Notes under the pieces: model-generated | The model's database searches: none | What the model was told of the DNA's origin: nothing | What the model saw: the letters and a program-made list of their open reading frames with translations, nothing else | In this document: positions 26,599 to 35,034 of the stretch, piece after piece | How positions within the stretch are numbered: position 1 is the stretch's first letter | How the letters are laid out: every line of letters starts with the position of its first letter | Origin: Methanococcoides sp. LMO-2 | GTDB taxonomy: Archaea; Halobacteriota; Methanosarcinia; Methanosarcinales; Methanosarcinaceae | DNA length: 64,000 nt | Reading direction: 5' to 3' | NCBI RefSeq assembly: GCF_038432375.1 | Contig: NZ_JBCAUS010000002.1 | Location: 496,001-560,000 of the forward strand | Program-made: the position numbers and the translations under genes

Positions 26599-27072
26599 AT
26601 GACCGAACAGGTAATTAACCGTCTGAAAGATCCGGAGAATATCACAGAAACAGAACAAAAGCACGTTCCTGTAATTGAATCTGATGATGTCATGACAGCA
26701 GAAGGTAAATTTAAAGTCACTGTGACATTGGGAGAAGTTCCGCATGTTATGCAGGATGACCACTACATAGAGTGGATCGAACTGCATCTGGGAAACATTA
26801 AGATCGGAAGAGTGGAGCTTTCACCCTCAGATGAGAAGGCAGAAGCAATATTTACTGTAGAACCTACGGAAGAGATCGTTGGAATCCGTGCATATGAGAT
26901 ATGCCACATCCGCGGTGTTAATGTTTGCGGGGACTGCGGAACAAAAGCTGTTATCATGAAGCTTAAAGCACTGGCAAGCTGCAATGTACATGGCCTTTGG
27001 GAATCTTCAAAACAAGTCGAGATCATGTCAAAGAAAGTTGGCGAAGGTAAAGAATGCCGCTGGCATGCATGA
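26599..27072 (+). CDS. Superoxide reductase (neelaredoxin/desulfoferrodoxin type, methanoferrodoxin-like)
   Basis: This 157-aa protein reduces superoxide to peroxide at a mononuclear iron site without making oxygen. The iron ligands can be seen: KHVP (about residue 21), HVMQDDHYIEWIEL (two His, about 50-56), and the Cys/His pair SCNVHGLW (about 132-135). Extra cysteines (EICHIRG, VCGDCG and the C-terminal ECRWHA) suggest an added Fe-S cluster, as described for methanoferrodoxin of Methanosarcina mazei. AAGGAG lies 7 bases before the ATG. It probably protects oxygen-sensitive metalloenzymes and is monocistronic. Confidence 0.88.
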   Translation: MTEQVINRLKDPENITETEQKHVPVIESDDVMTAEGKFKVTVTLGEVPHVMQDDHYIEWIELHLGNIKIGRVELSPSDEKAEAIFTVEPTEEIVGIRAYEICHIRGVNVCGDCGTKAVIMKLKALASCNVHGLWESSKQVEIMSKKVGEGKECRWHA

Positions 27073-27176
27073 TTGAACAATTTTTGAATTGATGTATGGG
27101 GTATACATCTTGAGTGCCGGGGCCTCCCGGCATTTCTAATTTTGAAAAGTGGTATTCAATTTCAAGAGAGGGAGCT

Positions 27177-27590
27177 ATGAAAGAAATGAATATCCTCATA
27201 GTAGAAGATGAGATGATCGTTGCAATGATGATCAAACTTAAACTTCTGGATATGGGATACGGATTTGCAGGGCATGCCACAACCGGGGAAGATGCGATCA
27301 AAATGGTAAAAGAAGTTAAGCCAGACCTCATTATCATGGACATATTCCTTAAAGGGAAGATGGATGGTATAGATGCTGCAAGTGAAATACTCAAATCATA
27401 TGTTGTTCCGATTATCTTTCTTACAGGCGACTCATCAAAAGAGACAAGAACAAAAGCATCCATTGCGAATCCTGTCGGGTACCTGCAAAAGCCATTCATG
27501 GATGAGGAACTGGAATATGTTATTGAGTCAGCCTTCTGCAAAGCCAAAAGTCCGGCGTTTAAGCAGATGGCCCAGGATATATCTGCTTAA
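27177..27590 (+). CDS. Single-domain response regulator (orphan)
   Basis: This 137-aa receiver domain has VVED-type acidic residues (ILIVEDEM), the phospho-Asp in LIIMDIFLKG (about residue 54), Thr in FLTGDS and Lys in LQKPFMDE. The start is the ATG at 27177, because GAGAGGGAG is directly upstream; a longer in-frame start would add a poorly conserved tail. It resembles the regulator at 21454-21864 and has no output domain and no kinase beside it. It could share the kinase encoded 6 kb upstream. Confidence 0.85.
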   Translation: MKEMNILIVEDEMIVAMMIKLKLLDMGYGFAGHATTGEDAIKMVKEVKPDLIIMDIFLKGKMDGIDAASEILKSYVVPIIFLTGDSSKETRTKASIANPVGYLQKPFMDEELEYVIESAFCKAKSPAFKQMAQDISA

Positions 27591-27637
27591 CATCATTCCT
27601 GTTGATTATAAGATATAAAATACTGCTTATCGTGTAA

Positions 27638-27745
27638 TACGTGGAGCTTAGGTCACGAGCAGAGGTTTGTAAGGAATAATTCATTGACCTTGCTACTCGA
27701 AACGATCTCTGCATCAATGACCTCAGCTCCACAACAACCTCTATT
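27638..27745 (+). ncRNA. Candidate structured RNA 1: 15-bp closing stem
   Basis: The 15 bases at 27641-27655 (GTGGAGCTTAGGTCA) are complementary to 27718-27732 with one mismatch. Inside, GCAGAG (27659-27664) pairs with CTCTGC (27707-27712). A TATA box GATATAAAA (27612-27620) sits about 25 bases before the start of the stem, where transcription would begin, and a T-rich stretch follows at 27741-27748. No gene supports this region. A canonical tRNA is excluded (no T-arm). The class is unknown, and a regulatory palindrome is the alternative. Confidence 0.5.
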
Positions 27746-27954
27746 TTTCAGAATAATACATCCAAATGTCATTACATACCTGGGATAATAACAACCAGGA
27801 TGTTGCGACATGCCACAAAGAGTTTGAATTGATCCTACCAAACTTAAATACACCATTTTCAACTAATTAGATCTACAATATCTTAAGAGAAATTCATTAA
27901 AATTTCAGGTTAAATTATTTTACTCGAAAGTTTTATATAATATTGAGTAGAGGG

Positions 27955-28095
27955 AGGGCTATATTCCCGGGTGGGAGAAATCCGTGGAACTTCCACGGTG
28001 ACCCAGAGTCACCAAATCTTTTCTCCCCAGAAGAACCACCTTATGTTACCCCCCAATTGACTCCCCATCTTCTCCCACCCCACACCCCCCTTTAG
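27955..28095 (+). ncRNA. Candidate structured, C-rich small RNA 2
   Basis: A TATA box TTTTATATAA (27931-27940) predicts a start near 27957. GGGTGGGAGAA (27969-27979) is perfectly complementary to TTCTCCCACCC (28070-28080), an 11-bp closing stem. Within it are hairpins CCGTGG/CCACGG (27982-27998) and GTGAC/GTCAC (27998-28012; the two share one base). Between them and the closing stem are unpaired C-rich segments (28023-28028, 28049-28054, 28062-28066), and a C6-T3 end lies at 28085-28093. The sequence is unlike coding DNA. The next gene has its own TATA box at about 28149, so this looks like a separate transcript. Confidence 0.6.
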
Positions 28096-28242
28096 ATCTT
28101 TTAATTCCTACACAGATATCCGGATAGCTCTCTGGTAAAGTCTATGTACTTATAAATACAATATGAATATCGGGTGAGGGTGTAGATGCCTTTCTCTTCT
28201 GATCGCTTATGAAAGTTCAAAGACACTAAAGGAACTTTGAGT

Positions 28243-28767
28243 ATGAAATTCAATAAGGAACAGGGCAGGTACATTATTCTCGGTAGTATAGATGGTCTTC
28301 TGGCCGTGCTTGGTGTAGTGATCGCAACATCCCATGTTGTTGATGATCCATCAATTATCATTAATGCTGCTCTTGGAGGTGCTATTGCACTGGCCATGAC
28401 CAACGGCATCGGATCGTACCTTGCAGAAAGCGCGGTCGAATACGGTCATCTCGCTGAGCTTGAAAAACCATTGCTAAGAAGTCTGGAATCTACAAAACTG
28501 GAAGCTCAGACAAAGAAGAAGATATGGAACGATTCCATAGCTCATGGAGGATCAAGCTTCATCGGGTCCCTTGTCCCGATCTCACCATTCATACTCCTCG
28601 ATGAAATGGCCCTTGAGGCATCGGTCGTATTGAGCATTTCAGTACTTGCAGTACTTGGGGTCTACTCAGGGAAGATTGCTAAGCAAAGTGCGATCAAACA
28701 TGCTGTGCGAATGGTAGGACTTGGTATACTGATCGTTGCTGCTGTTACACTGCTCGGACTTGAATAA
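28243..28767 (+). CDS. VIT/CCC1-family predicted Fe2+/Mn2+ transporter
   Basis: This 174-aa membrane protein is of the vacuolar iron transporter family. It starts with YIILGSIDGLLAVLGVVIA (TM1) and a second span rich in Gly/Ala with SYLAESAVEYGHLAELEK, where acidic residues at the membrane surface are typical of the family. Three further spans follow. The start is the ATG at 28243; a TTG six bases earlier sits too close to the GGAA site. The TATA box TATAAATA at about 28149-28156 gives a leader of about 65 nt. It probably exports or stores iron or manganese; the direction is not determinable. Confidence 0.8.
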   Translation: MKFNKEQGRYIILGSIDGLLAVLGVVIATSHVVDDPSIIINAALGGAIALAMTNGIGSYLAESAVEYGHLAELEKPLLRSLESTKLEAQTKKKIWNDSIAHGGSSFIGSLVPISPFILLDEMALEASVVLSISVLAVLGVYSGKIAKQSAIKHAVRMVGLGILIVAAVTLLGLE

Positions 28768-28820
28768 ACGGCGAATCCTGTAAATAGGTAGAAAACGAAT
28801 TAGCTAATGGAGAAATTACT

Positions 28821-29261
28821 ATGGGGGATATATCATACAGGAACATCCTCGTTCCGATAGATGAAAGACAAATGTCGAAAAGGGTTGTTGAACATGCACT
28901 TCATGTTGCAGAAATCGAAGGTGGCAACCTGATAGTGGTCTATGTGGAAGAAAAGAAGGGAATTGGATCCATCTATCCAAAAGAGCTCTCTGAGAAAATG
29001 CTGGCGGTTGTCAGGGAGAACATCGAAGCTAATATGGGATATGCAATGGATGAAGCTGAAAAAGCAGGTATTACAGCTGAAAAGATAATTCTCAACAGCA
29101 ATGACATAGGTGGTGACCTGATAAGGGTCGCAGAAGAAAAAAATGTTGACCTTACAGTAATGGGTTCCGAATCCCTCAGGAGAGATCCTCTTGGCAGCCT
29201 CACACGCTGGATAATTGCAGCGGATGTAGGTCCCGTTCTTGTTATCACCAGCGAGGATTAA
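28821..29261 (+). CDS. Universal stress protein (UspA family)
   Basis: This 146-aa protein has the Usp fold: NILVPIDERQMSKRVVEHAL at the N-terminus and the nucleotide-binding pattern G-2x-G-9x-G in the form MGSESLRRDPLGSLTRW-IA, followed by VLVI. The Gly pattern suggests an ATP-binding member, though this is not certain. GGAG stands 8 bases before the ATG. The antiporter gene follows after 41 bases, so a small operon with ion transport is likely. Confidence 0.88.
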   Translation: MGDISYRNILVPIDERQMSKRVVEHALHVAEIEGGNLIVVYVEEKKGIGSIYPKELSEKMLAVVRENIEANMGYAMDEAEKAGITAEKIILNSNDIGGDLIRVAEEKNVDLTVMGSESLRRDPLGSLTRWIIAADVGPVLVITSED

Positions 29262-29302
29262 GACATTCAATTTAAATGTGATGGAAAGCTATAGAGGAGA
29301 CC

Positions 29303-30250
29303 ATGGTGATCTCGACTTTATTGCTTTTCCTTTTAGGCCTTATTCTCATTACCAAAGGAGCAGACTGGTTCATCGAGTCCGCAGTATCGATCTCAACCAA
29401 GAGCGGACTCCCAAAGATCATCATCGGCGCCACTATCGTGAGCTTTGCCACAACAGCTCCCGAATTCACCGTTTCTGCGATTGCCGCATACATAGGCCAC
29501 ACCGACCTGACCATTGGAAATGCAGTAGGTTCAGCTATCTGTAACATCGGCCTGGCACTTGGGGTCGTCATATCTATCAAGGCAATTCGTATCGAAGAAG
29601 AATCCTTCCTGCATAAAGGTGCCATTATGCTCTTTTCAGGATTTGCGCTCATAGCCTTAACACTGGATGGCAGCCTCACAGCAATCGATGGCCTGTTCCT
29701 GCTTCTGATCTTCCTCGGTTTCCTTTACTACAACTACCGCCTCCAGTCCGCAATATTCAACGGATCGGAAAAGAAAAGGGAAAAGCTATCCCTGAAAGAA
29801 ATGAAGACCGACATATTCTATTTTGTGATCGGTTCAGCCTGTGTGGTTATCGGCAGTCGCTTACTTGTGGATAGCGGAACAGAGATCGCATACTGGCTGG
29901 GAATCCCTGAAATGATCATCGGCCTGACACTGGTAGCCCTTGGAACATCCCTTCCAGAGTTGATTACTGCCATTTCTGCAACATTGAAAGGACATCAGGA
30001 CCTTTCGATCGGCAATATCCTGGGAGCAAACACAATGGATATTGCAATGATACTTGGATTTTCTTCACAGATACGCACACTCCCTATTCTGGACCAGTCC
30101 CTTAGCTATGACTTCCCGGTCATGATCCTTATCATGCTGATGCTCGTAATATTCGGAATTACAGGGAAGAAGCTTGAAAGATGGGAAGGCGGGGTCATCA
30201 TGATCACATATTTTGCCTATATTGCAGGCCTTTTCATGTTCTATAACTAA
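29303..30250 (+). CDS. Sodium/calcium exchanger family antiporter (YrbG-like)
   Basis: This 315-aa inner-membrane cation antiporter of the CaCA family has about ten hydrophobic segments in two inverted halves. Each half carries an alpha-repeat: GATIVSFATTAPEFTVS (about residues 42-58) and GLTLVALGTSLPELITA (about 214-230), whose Glu residues bind the cation. GAGGAG lies directly upstream of the ATG. It follows the universal stress protein gene. Ca2+/Na+ specificity is the family default and is not proven by sequence. Confidence 0.9.
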   Translation: MVISTLLLFLLGLILITKGADWFIESAVSISTKSGLPKIIIGATIVSFATTAPEFTVSAIAAYIGHTDLTIGNAVGSAICNIGLALGVVISIKAIRIEEESFLHKGAIMLFSGFALIALTLDGSLTAIDGLFLLLIFLGFLYYNYRLQSAIFNGSEKKREKLSLKEMKTDIFYFVIGSACVVIGSRLLVDSGTEIAYWLGIPEMIIGLTLVALGTSLPELITAISATLKGHQDLSIGNILGANTMDIAMILGFSSQIRTLPILDQSLSYDFPVMILIMLMLVIFGITGKKLERWEGGVIMITYFAYIAGLFMFYN

Positions 30251-30358
30251 AAAATAGAATGTACATATTACCCTATATTTTCATACATTGAGAATCTACA
30301 TTTGAAACCCCATAATGCTTAAATCATAACAAGCACCATTTTTTTGTGAGGAATTATT

Positions 30359-30802
30359 ATGAGGAAAATATTGTTGATATTATTGATAGCTATCACCATG
30401 ATAGCCGCCGGATGTTCAGGAGATGACTCAGAGACAACTACCTATACAGACGATGAATATGAAGTAACTGTAACAACACCTACAGATGCTGAAAATGAGT
30501 GGTGTCCTGTAGGAACGGTGGTGACCATGCAAGACCCAGAAGGTCAAACCATGGAAATGGAAGTTGTAGGAACTGAGGTTGTTAATGGAGTAACACTATG
30601 CAAAGCAATCGTCGAGATCGATAATTCTGATGAAGACATTGCAAAAGTAGAATACCTGTGGTCAGAAGAAGCTGAGATGATGATCTGGACTAGCTACAAT
30701 GATGCAGGTGATGTTGTATCAAAAATGACAATGATTGATGGAGTTATGACTGTTACCGATGAGACAGGACAAGTTATGACTTTTGGAATGCCGGAAGAAT
30801 AA
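30359..30802 (+). CDS. Predicted lipoprotein, 147 aa, unknown function
   Basis: A signal peptide with a lipobox IAAGC (Cys19) predicts export and lipid anchoring. The mature part starts with an acidic Thr/Asp-rich linker and has two more cysteines (WCPVG and LCKAI) that may pair outside the cell. Beta-rich repeats (MEMEVVGTEVVNGVT, KVEYLWSEEAEMMIW) look like a small barrel such as those seen in DUF4412- or LolA-like proteins, but I cannot assign a family. GAGGAA is placed upstream of the ATG. It is monocistronic, with its own terminator. Confidence 0.8.
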   Translation: MRKILLILLIAITMIAAGCSGDDSETTTYTDDEYEVTVTTPTDAENEWCPVGTVVTMQDPEGQTMEMEVVGTEVVNGVTLCKAIVEIDNSDEDIAKVEYLWSEEAEMMIWTSYNDAGDVVSKMTMIDGVMTVTDETGQVMTFGMPEE

Positions 30803-30808
30803 TATTTT

Positions 30809-30846
30809 ATGAATATGCGGTCTTTCCGCAATATTCATCTTTTTTA
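30809..30846 (+). terminator. Terminator after the lipoprotein gene
   Basis: ATGAATATGCGG pairs with CCGCAATATTCAT around TCTTT (30809-30838) with one bulge, followed by CTTTTTT. Confidence 0.85.
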
Positions 30847-30983
30847 ATTTCCATTTAATTTTATCCATTGAATAAAAAAGATATTACCTCGACATATTCT
30901 TCGCAAAAGGTAAAGAACTATAATCAATCACATAGTATAGTCCTCAGAATCACATTCAACCATTTTACGAGAAGGATAGAGAA

Positions 30984-31262
30984 ATGACCTCAACCCGCTT
31001 CATAATCACTGTTATCGGTATAGACAAGATAGGCATTGTTGCTAATATCACAAAGGTAATGGCAGATTTCAATGTGAACATCGTTGATATCAGCCAGACC
31101 CTTATGGAAGACCTGTTCACCATGATAATGCTGGCAGGCGCAAAGGATGAGAACTTCGACCTCACTGCGTTCCAGAAGGCTATGTCAGAAGAGGGAGAAA
31201 AACTTGGAGTGGAAGTACGTGTGCAGCATGAGGATGCATTCCGCTTCATGCACAGGATCTAA
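30984..31262 (+). CDS. ACT-domain protein (UPF0237)
   Basis: This 92-aa single ACT domain begins ITVIGIDKIGIVANITKVMAD, the ligand-binding glycine loop of the fold. It is a small regulator-type protein that usually stands in front of a PFL-family (UPF0210) gene, as here (13 bases downstream). The ligand is unknown and may be an amino acid. AAGGA lies 9 bases before the ATG. Confidence 0.9.
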   Translation: MTSTRFIITVIGIDKIGIVANITKVMADFNVNIVDISQTLMEDLFTMIMLAGAKDENFDLTAFQKAMSEEGEKLGVEVRVQHEDAFRFMHRI

Positions 31263-31275
31263 GGGAGGTTGAGAC

Positions 31276-32637
31276 ATGCTTGTCCATCCGGAAGAGATAC
31301 TTGAGACCATCCATATGATCAAAGCGGAGAACCTCGATATCAGGACCGTTACAATGGGGATCAATCTCCTTGGTTGCTCCCACAATGAAATTGATGTGCT
31401 CAACGAGAGGATCTATGAGAAGATCACCGGCTATGCTAAGGATCTTGTAAAGACCACAGAGGAGATCCAGAACCTTTACGGAATACCCATTATAAATAAG
31501 CGCATAGCTGTCACCCCCATAGCCATTGTTGCAGAAAGCTGTGATACGGATGACTATGTATCCATCGCAAAGACACTTGACCGTGCAGCAGAAGATCTGG
31601 GTATCGATTTTATTGGAGGGTTCAGCGCCCTTGTGCATAAGGGAGCAACACCCGGGGACATAAAGCTTATCAATTCCCTTCCTCAGGCACTTGCAACCAC
31701 AAATAAGGTCTGCTCATCTATCAACGTGGCTACAACAAAGGCAGGCATCAACATGGATGCTGTGGCAATGATGGGAGAGATTATCAAAAAGACCGCTGAT
31801 GCAACAAAAAATGATGATGGTATCGGCTGTGCCAAACTTGTGGTATTCGCAAATGCGCCGGAGGATAATCCGTTCATGGCTGGTGCATTCCACGGAGTGG
31901 GTGAACCGGACTGTGTGATCAATGTCGGAGTAAGCGGTCCTGGAGTAGTTAACTCCACCATAAGGGAACTCAAAGATCCTGATCTGGGGGAAATATCAGA
32001 AGCCATCAAGAAGACAGCCTTTAAGATCACAAGGATGGGAGAGATGGTTGGAAGGGAAGTTTCCCGTCGTCTAAATGTGGAATTTGGAGTTGTGGACCTG
32101 TCCCTGGCACCTACACCGGAGATAGGTGACAGTGTAGCCGCGATCCTTGAAGCAATGGGACTCCAGAACTGCGGGACCCACGGGACAACAGCAGCTCTTG
32201 CTCTTCTCAACGACGCCGTGAAAAAGGGCGGATCTATGGCATCATCGTACGTGGGTGGCCTGAGTGGTGCATTCATACCGGTAAGTGAGGACGCAGGCAT
32301 GATACATGCTGTGGAGATCGGTGCATTAAGTCTTGAAAAACTGGAAGCTATGACAAGTGTCTGCTCTGTGGGACTTGACATGATAGCAATTCCCGGAGAT
32401 ACAAGCGCATCCACGATATCAGCGATAATTGCCGACGAGATGGCAATCGGTATGATCAACAAAAAGACAACCGCTGTGCGTCTTATACCTGCACCCGGAA
32501 AGAAAGTTGGTGACAATGTTGAATACGGCGGACTTCTGGGACGTGCACCTGTAATGTCCGTTTCCAAATTCAGTTCAGATGAGTTCATCGGAAGAGGCGG
32601 AAGGATACCTGCGCCTATACAGGCACTCACAAACTGA
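31276..32637 (+). CDS. PFL-family protein (UPF0210/DUF711)
   Basis: This 453-aa protein of the UPF0210 family is structurally related to pyruvate formate-lyase/ribonucleotide reductase-like barrels but has no known reaction. Conserved parts are [12 protein letters not shown] at the N-terminus, the [12 protein letters not shown] motif (about residue 115) and [15 protein letters not shown] near 335. GGGAGG stands 7 bases before the ATG. The ACT gene upstream is its standard partner, suggesting that the ACT protein regulates it. No glycyl-radical motif is visible, so radical chemistry is unlikely. Confidence 0.88.
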   Translation: MLVHPEEILETIHMIKAENLDIRTVTMGINLLGCSHNEIDVLNERIYEKITGYAKDLVKTTEEIQNLYGIPIINKRIAVTPIAIVAESCDTDDYVSIAKTLDRAAEDLGIDFIGGFSALVHKGATPGDIKLINSLPQALATTNKVCSSINVATTKAGINMDAVAMMGEIIKKTADATKNDDGIGCAKLVVFANAPEDNPFMAGAFHGVGEPDCVINVGVSGPGVVNSTIRELKDPDLGEISEAIKKTAFKITRMGEMVGREVSRRLNVEFGVVDLSLAPTPEIGDSVAAILEAMGLQNCGTHGTTAALALLNDAVKKGGSMASSYVGGLSGAFIPVSEDAGMIHAVEIGALSLEKLEAMTSVCSVGLDMIAIPGDTSASTISAIIADEMAIGMINKKTTAVRLIPAPGKKVGDNVEYGGLLGRAPVMSVSKFSSDEFIGRGGRIPAPIQALTN

Positions 32638-32725
32638 TATTGAGAACCAAAGGATCGGTTTCGAAAGGAACTATACAAATCAAAAAGCAGGAAGAAGCAG
32701 AACAACTACAGGAAAAAGGGGAAGC

Positions 32726-33235
32726 TCAACTATCATTTTTCTTAAAACACAGATCAATGATCCTGTTTACAATAGCAGCTTTTCCTTCATTTTTCTTTAT
32801 TTTGATATGAACATCCATATACTTTTCATAAAGCATCCTGCGTTCCCGATACAGCTCTTCCAGTGTCTTCTCCTTAAAGCCCACAACTCCTCTCTTAGAT
32901 GGATCGATCCTGCGAGCTATACGTCCAAAAGGAGCATCCAAATACACTATTGTTGAAATGGAACCCAAGTGATCCATAGCATCTTCCGAGTAGACCACAC
33001 TTCCACCAGTTGCAATGATGCAACTTCCCGAGGGAGTAAGATCAAGGACAGCCTTCTTCTCCATATCGAGAAATGCCTCCTCTCCGGCAGAGTCAATGAA
33101 TGACTGGAGATCGGTATCGATCCTTGCTTTGATCAGGTCATCTACATCAACTAAGCCATAACCCAGTTTCTTTGAGAGCAACTTCCCAATCGTTGTCTTG
33201 CCTGCACCTGACATTCCGATAAGCGTGATGTTCAT
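32726..33235 (-). CDS. Shikimate kinase-like P-loop kinase with altered substrate site
   Basis: This 169-aa kinase of the bacterial AroK fold has Walker A GMSGAGKTT (residues 7-15), DVDD at about 31-34 (the shikimate-binding Asp) and a lid region ERRMLYEKYMDV near the C-terminus. In AroK proteins an FR-x-x-E motif and a GGG motif bind shikimate; here these read FLDME and GGS, so the key Arg is missing. Methanogens normally use an unrelated GHMP-type shikimate kinase. This protein may phosphorylate another small molecule. No good ribosome site is visible before the ATG. Confidence 0.75.
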   Translation of the reverse strand: MNITLIGMSGAGKTTIGKLLSKKLGYGLVDVDDLIKARIDTDLQSFIDSAGEEAFLDMEKKAVLDLTPSGSCIIATGGSVVYSEDAMDHLGSISTIVYLDAPFGRIARRIDPSKRGVVGFKEKTLEELYRERRMLYEKYMDVHIKIKKNEGKAAIVNRIIDLCFKKNDS

Positions 33236-33378
33236 GTTTCAACTCGTACGTGATTTCCTGAAAGATTATCTGGATAGGATAAATAATTTCACAAACATAG
33301 AATATATTAATAAATATATTTATAGAATATGGGTACCTTTATATTTGGAAACTTCTCATTATATATAGGAGGATTCAG

Positions 33379-33603
33379 ATGGATCAGTTCAAGGAAAGTC
33401 TGGAGGGTAACCTCTCTGCCGCCAGGCAGAAATTAAAGGCACCTATTGGCCATGCACTACGCATGGAAACTGATTTTAGCGTAAGGACTCCAGTGGGAAT
33501 TTTAAAAGGAAAGGCCGGCGATTATATAATTAAACACAAGAGCGGCATGGTTTCCATAATCGAATCATATGTATTCAACAAGAAATACGAGATATTACGC
33601 TAA
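33379..33603 (+). CDS. Hypothetical protein, 74 aa
   Basis: I do not recognise this family with confidence. It is a small soluble protein; the second half (GKAGDYIIKHKSGMVSIIES) resembles the short PGDYI-type beta domain found in several small proteins, but this is weak. It has a strong ribosome site AGGAGG 8 bases before the ATG and a TATA box TTTATATTT at about 33336-33344, so it is very probably expressed. It stands alone between divergent genes. Confidence 0.75.
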   Translation: MDQFKESLEGNLSAARQKLKAPIGHALRMETDFSVRTPVGILKGKAGDYIIKHKSGMVSIIESYVFNKKYEILR

Positions 33604-33766
33604 AAAGAATTCAAATGGCACTCCATTAAAAGATGAAATGCTATACACCCTTAGTGTATACTTTATACTGGAAAGAGCCTGATTCTAAAAATAGCTACAG
33701 CTTTTTTACAATTTGCAAAAAGATGTAAAAACTTATCTAGCTTCCATGCAAATAACAGGCAATATC

Positions 33767-34891
33767 ATGGATCATGAAAGGTTCTTACTCTATTCTTCCG
33801 TTTTTGTCATAATGGGGCTTTCAAATGCAGTTATACCCGTACTGCCTGAGCTCGCAGCTACCGGCCAGACAACAGCTGTTACCTCAACCAGCCTTTTGTA
33901 TTCAGCTTTCTTCCTGGGCGCACTTTTCACCATGCTACCTTTCGGGATCCTCAGTGACAGGTTCTGCAGCATGAAATTTGTTATATTTGGACTGATACTG
34001 TCATTCATCTCAGGCATCTTTATTTCATTCACGGATAATTTCACTATACTTGTGCTGGCACGCTTTATTGAAGGTGCATCATGCGGTGCGTTCTTCCCTG
34101 CTGCATTTTCAAGGCTGGCACTGTTCACAAAAAAGATGCGATATATAGGAGAGTTTAATTTCCTTCTCAACGGGGGACTTGCTGCAGGTGTCGCGATCAC
34201 AGGGTATCTTGCAGAGACAGGTATCAAATACGGGATCTATCTATTCGTTATACTGACGGCTTTCACTCTTGCTTTCGCATTCTACTACATGATCTGCCCT
34301 ACCAGAAAACAGGATCAGGAAGACATACCCGGAAAAGAGATGTTATCAGCAAGAGCCTATCTTTCATTCATTACCAGCAGAAGTTCCCTCAGTATATGGA
34401 TCATCTCTTTCCTGCTTGCGGGATCAAGCGGTGTCCTGGTCTCCCTCTATCCGGAGTATAGCATTGGAACCCTTACAAAAACAGAACTGGGGATAGCTAT
34501 ATCGCTATTATATATTTCAACGATGTTCTCATCGCTCACAATAGCACGCTTTAACTATGGCTATGATGAGCTGATCAAAAAAGGGATAATTATAGCGACG
34601 ATCGGGATACTCTTAACCATCTATTACCCGATGGCGGGATTCACTGTGATCGGTCTTGGGTCAGGGATAATGCTCCTTGGACTTCCACTGGCGATTACTG
34701 ACATGAAGATAGAACATGGGATAGCAATGGGGATCTATAACACCTGCATCTACGCCGGCCTGGCATTGATGCCGCTTATAGCAGGAGTATTTACAGGGGT
34801 TTTTGATACCGTAACGATATTCATAGCTACCGGGCTGCTGTTTGGTACAACTCTGTTCTTCGATCGTTTCCCGGGACAAAATGCGAATTAA
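33767..34891 (+). CDS. Major facilitator superfamily transporter
   Basis: This membrane protein of about 374 aa has 11-12 hydrophobic segments and the MFS loop 2-3 motif GILSDRFCSMKFV (about residues 60-72 of the chosen start). A second Arg-rich signature ARFIEGASCGAFFPAAFSR is typical of drug-efflux-like MFS proteins. The start is uncertain: ATG 33767 has only AGGC upstream, and in-frame ATG 33746 or TTG 33713 would extend it. The TATA box near 33661 permits any of them. The substrate is unknown. Confidence 0.75.
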   Translation: MDHERFLLYSSVFVIMGLSNAVIPVLPELAATGQTTAVTSTSLLYSAFFLGALFTMLPFGILSDRFCSMKFVIFGLILSFISGIFISFTDNFTILVLARFIEGASCGAFFPAAFSRLALFTKKMRYIGEFNFLLNGGLAAGVAITGYLAETGIKYGIYLFVILTAFTLAFAFYYMICPTRKQDQEDIPGKEMLSARAYLSFITSRSSLSIWIISFLLAGSSGVLVSLYPEYSIGTLTKTELGIAISLLYISTMFSSLTIARFNYGYDELIKKGIIIATIGILLTIYYPMAGFTVIGLGSGIMLLGLPLAITDMKIEHGIAMGIYNTCIYAGLALMPLIAGVFTGVFDTVTIFIATGLLFGTTLFFDRFPGQNAN

Positions 34892-35034
34892 CAACGCCTT
34901 TCGTATAACAGCTCCTTTAGCTGAAATTAATATCAAAAGCTATAATAACAAGTAATATCGAACATATAAAGGGAGAACGTATCATTTTTGGATCGGATGA
35001 CACGTTCCTGAAAAAGAAAAGAGGAGCTACTAAA

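Noticed and set aside
27641-27733. tRNA gene (acceptor-like GTGGAGC/GCTCCAC with A discriminator)
   Set aside because: No TTCGA T-arm adjoins the 3' acceptor strand, the D-arm consensus is missing and the stem continues beyond 7 bp. Kept as an unclassified RNA candidate.
27653-27862. 69-codon minus-strand frame
   Set aside because: It overlaps the inverted repeat of RNA candidate 1 and has no ribosome site; its cysteines do not form a known motif.
31683-32705. 340-codon open frame on the minus strand
   Set aside because: It is opposite the PFL-family gene; it is a composition effect of the coding strand.
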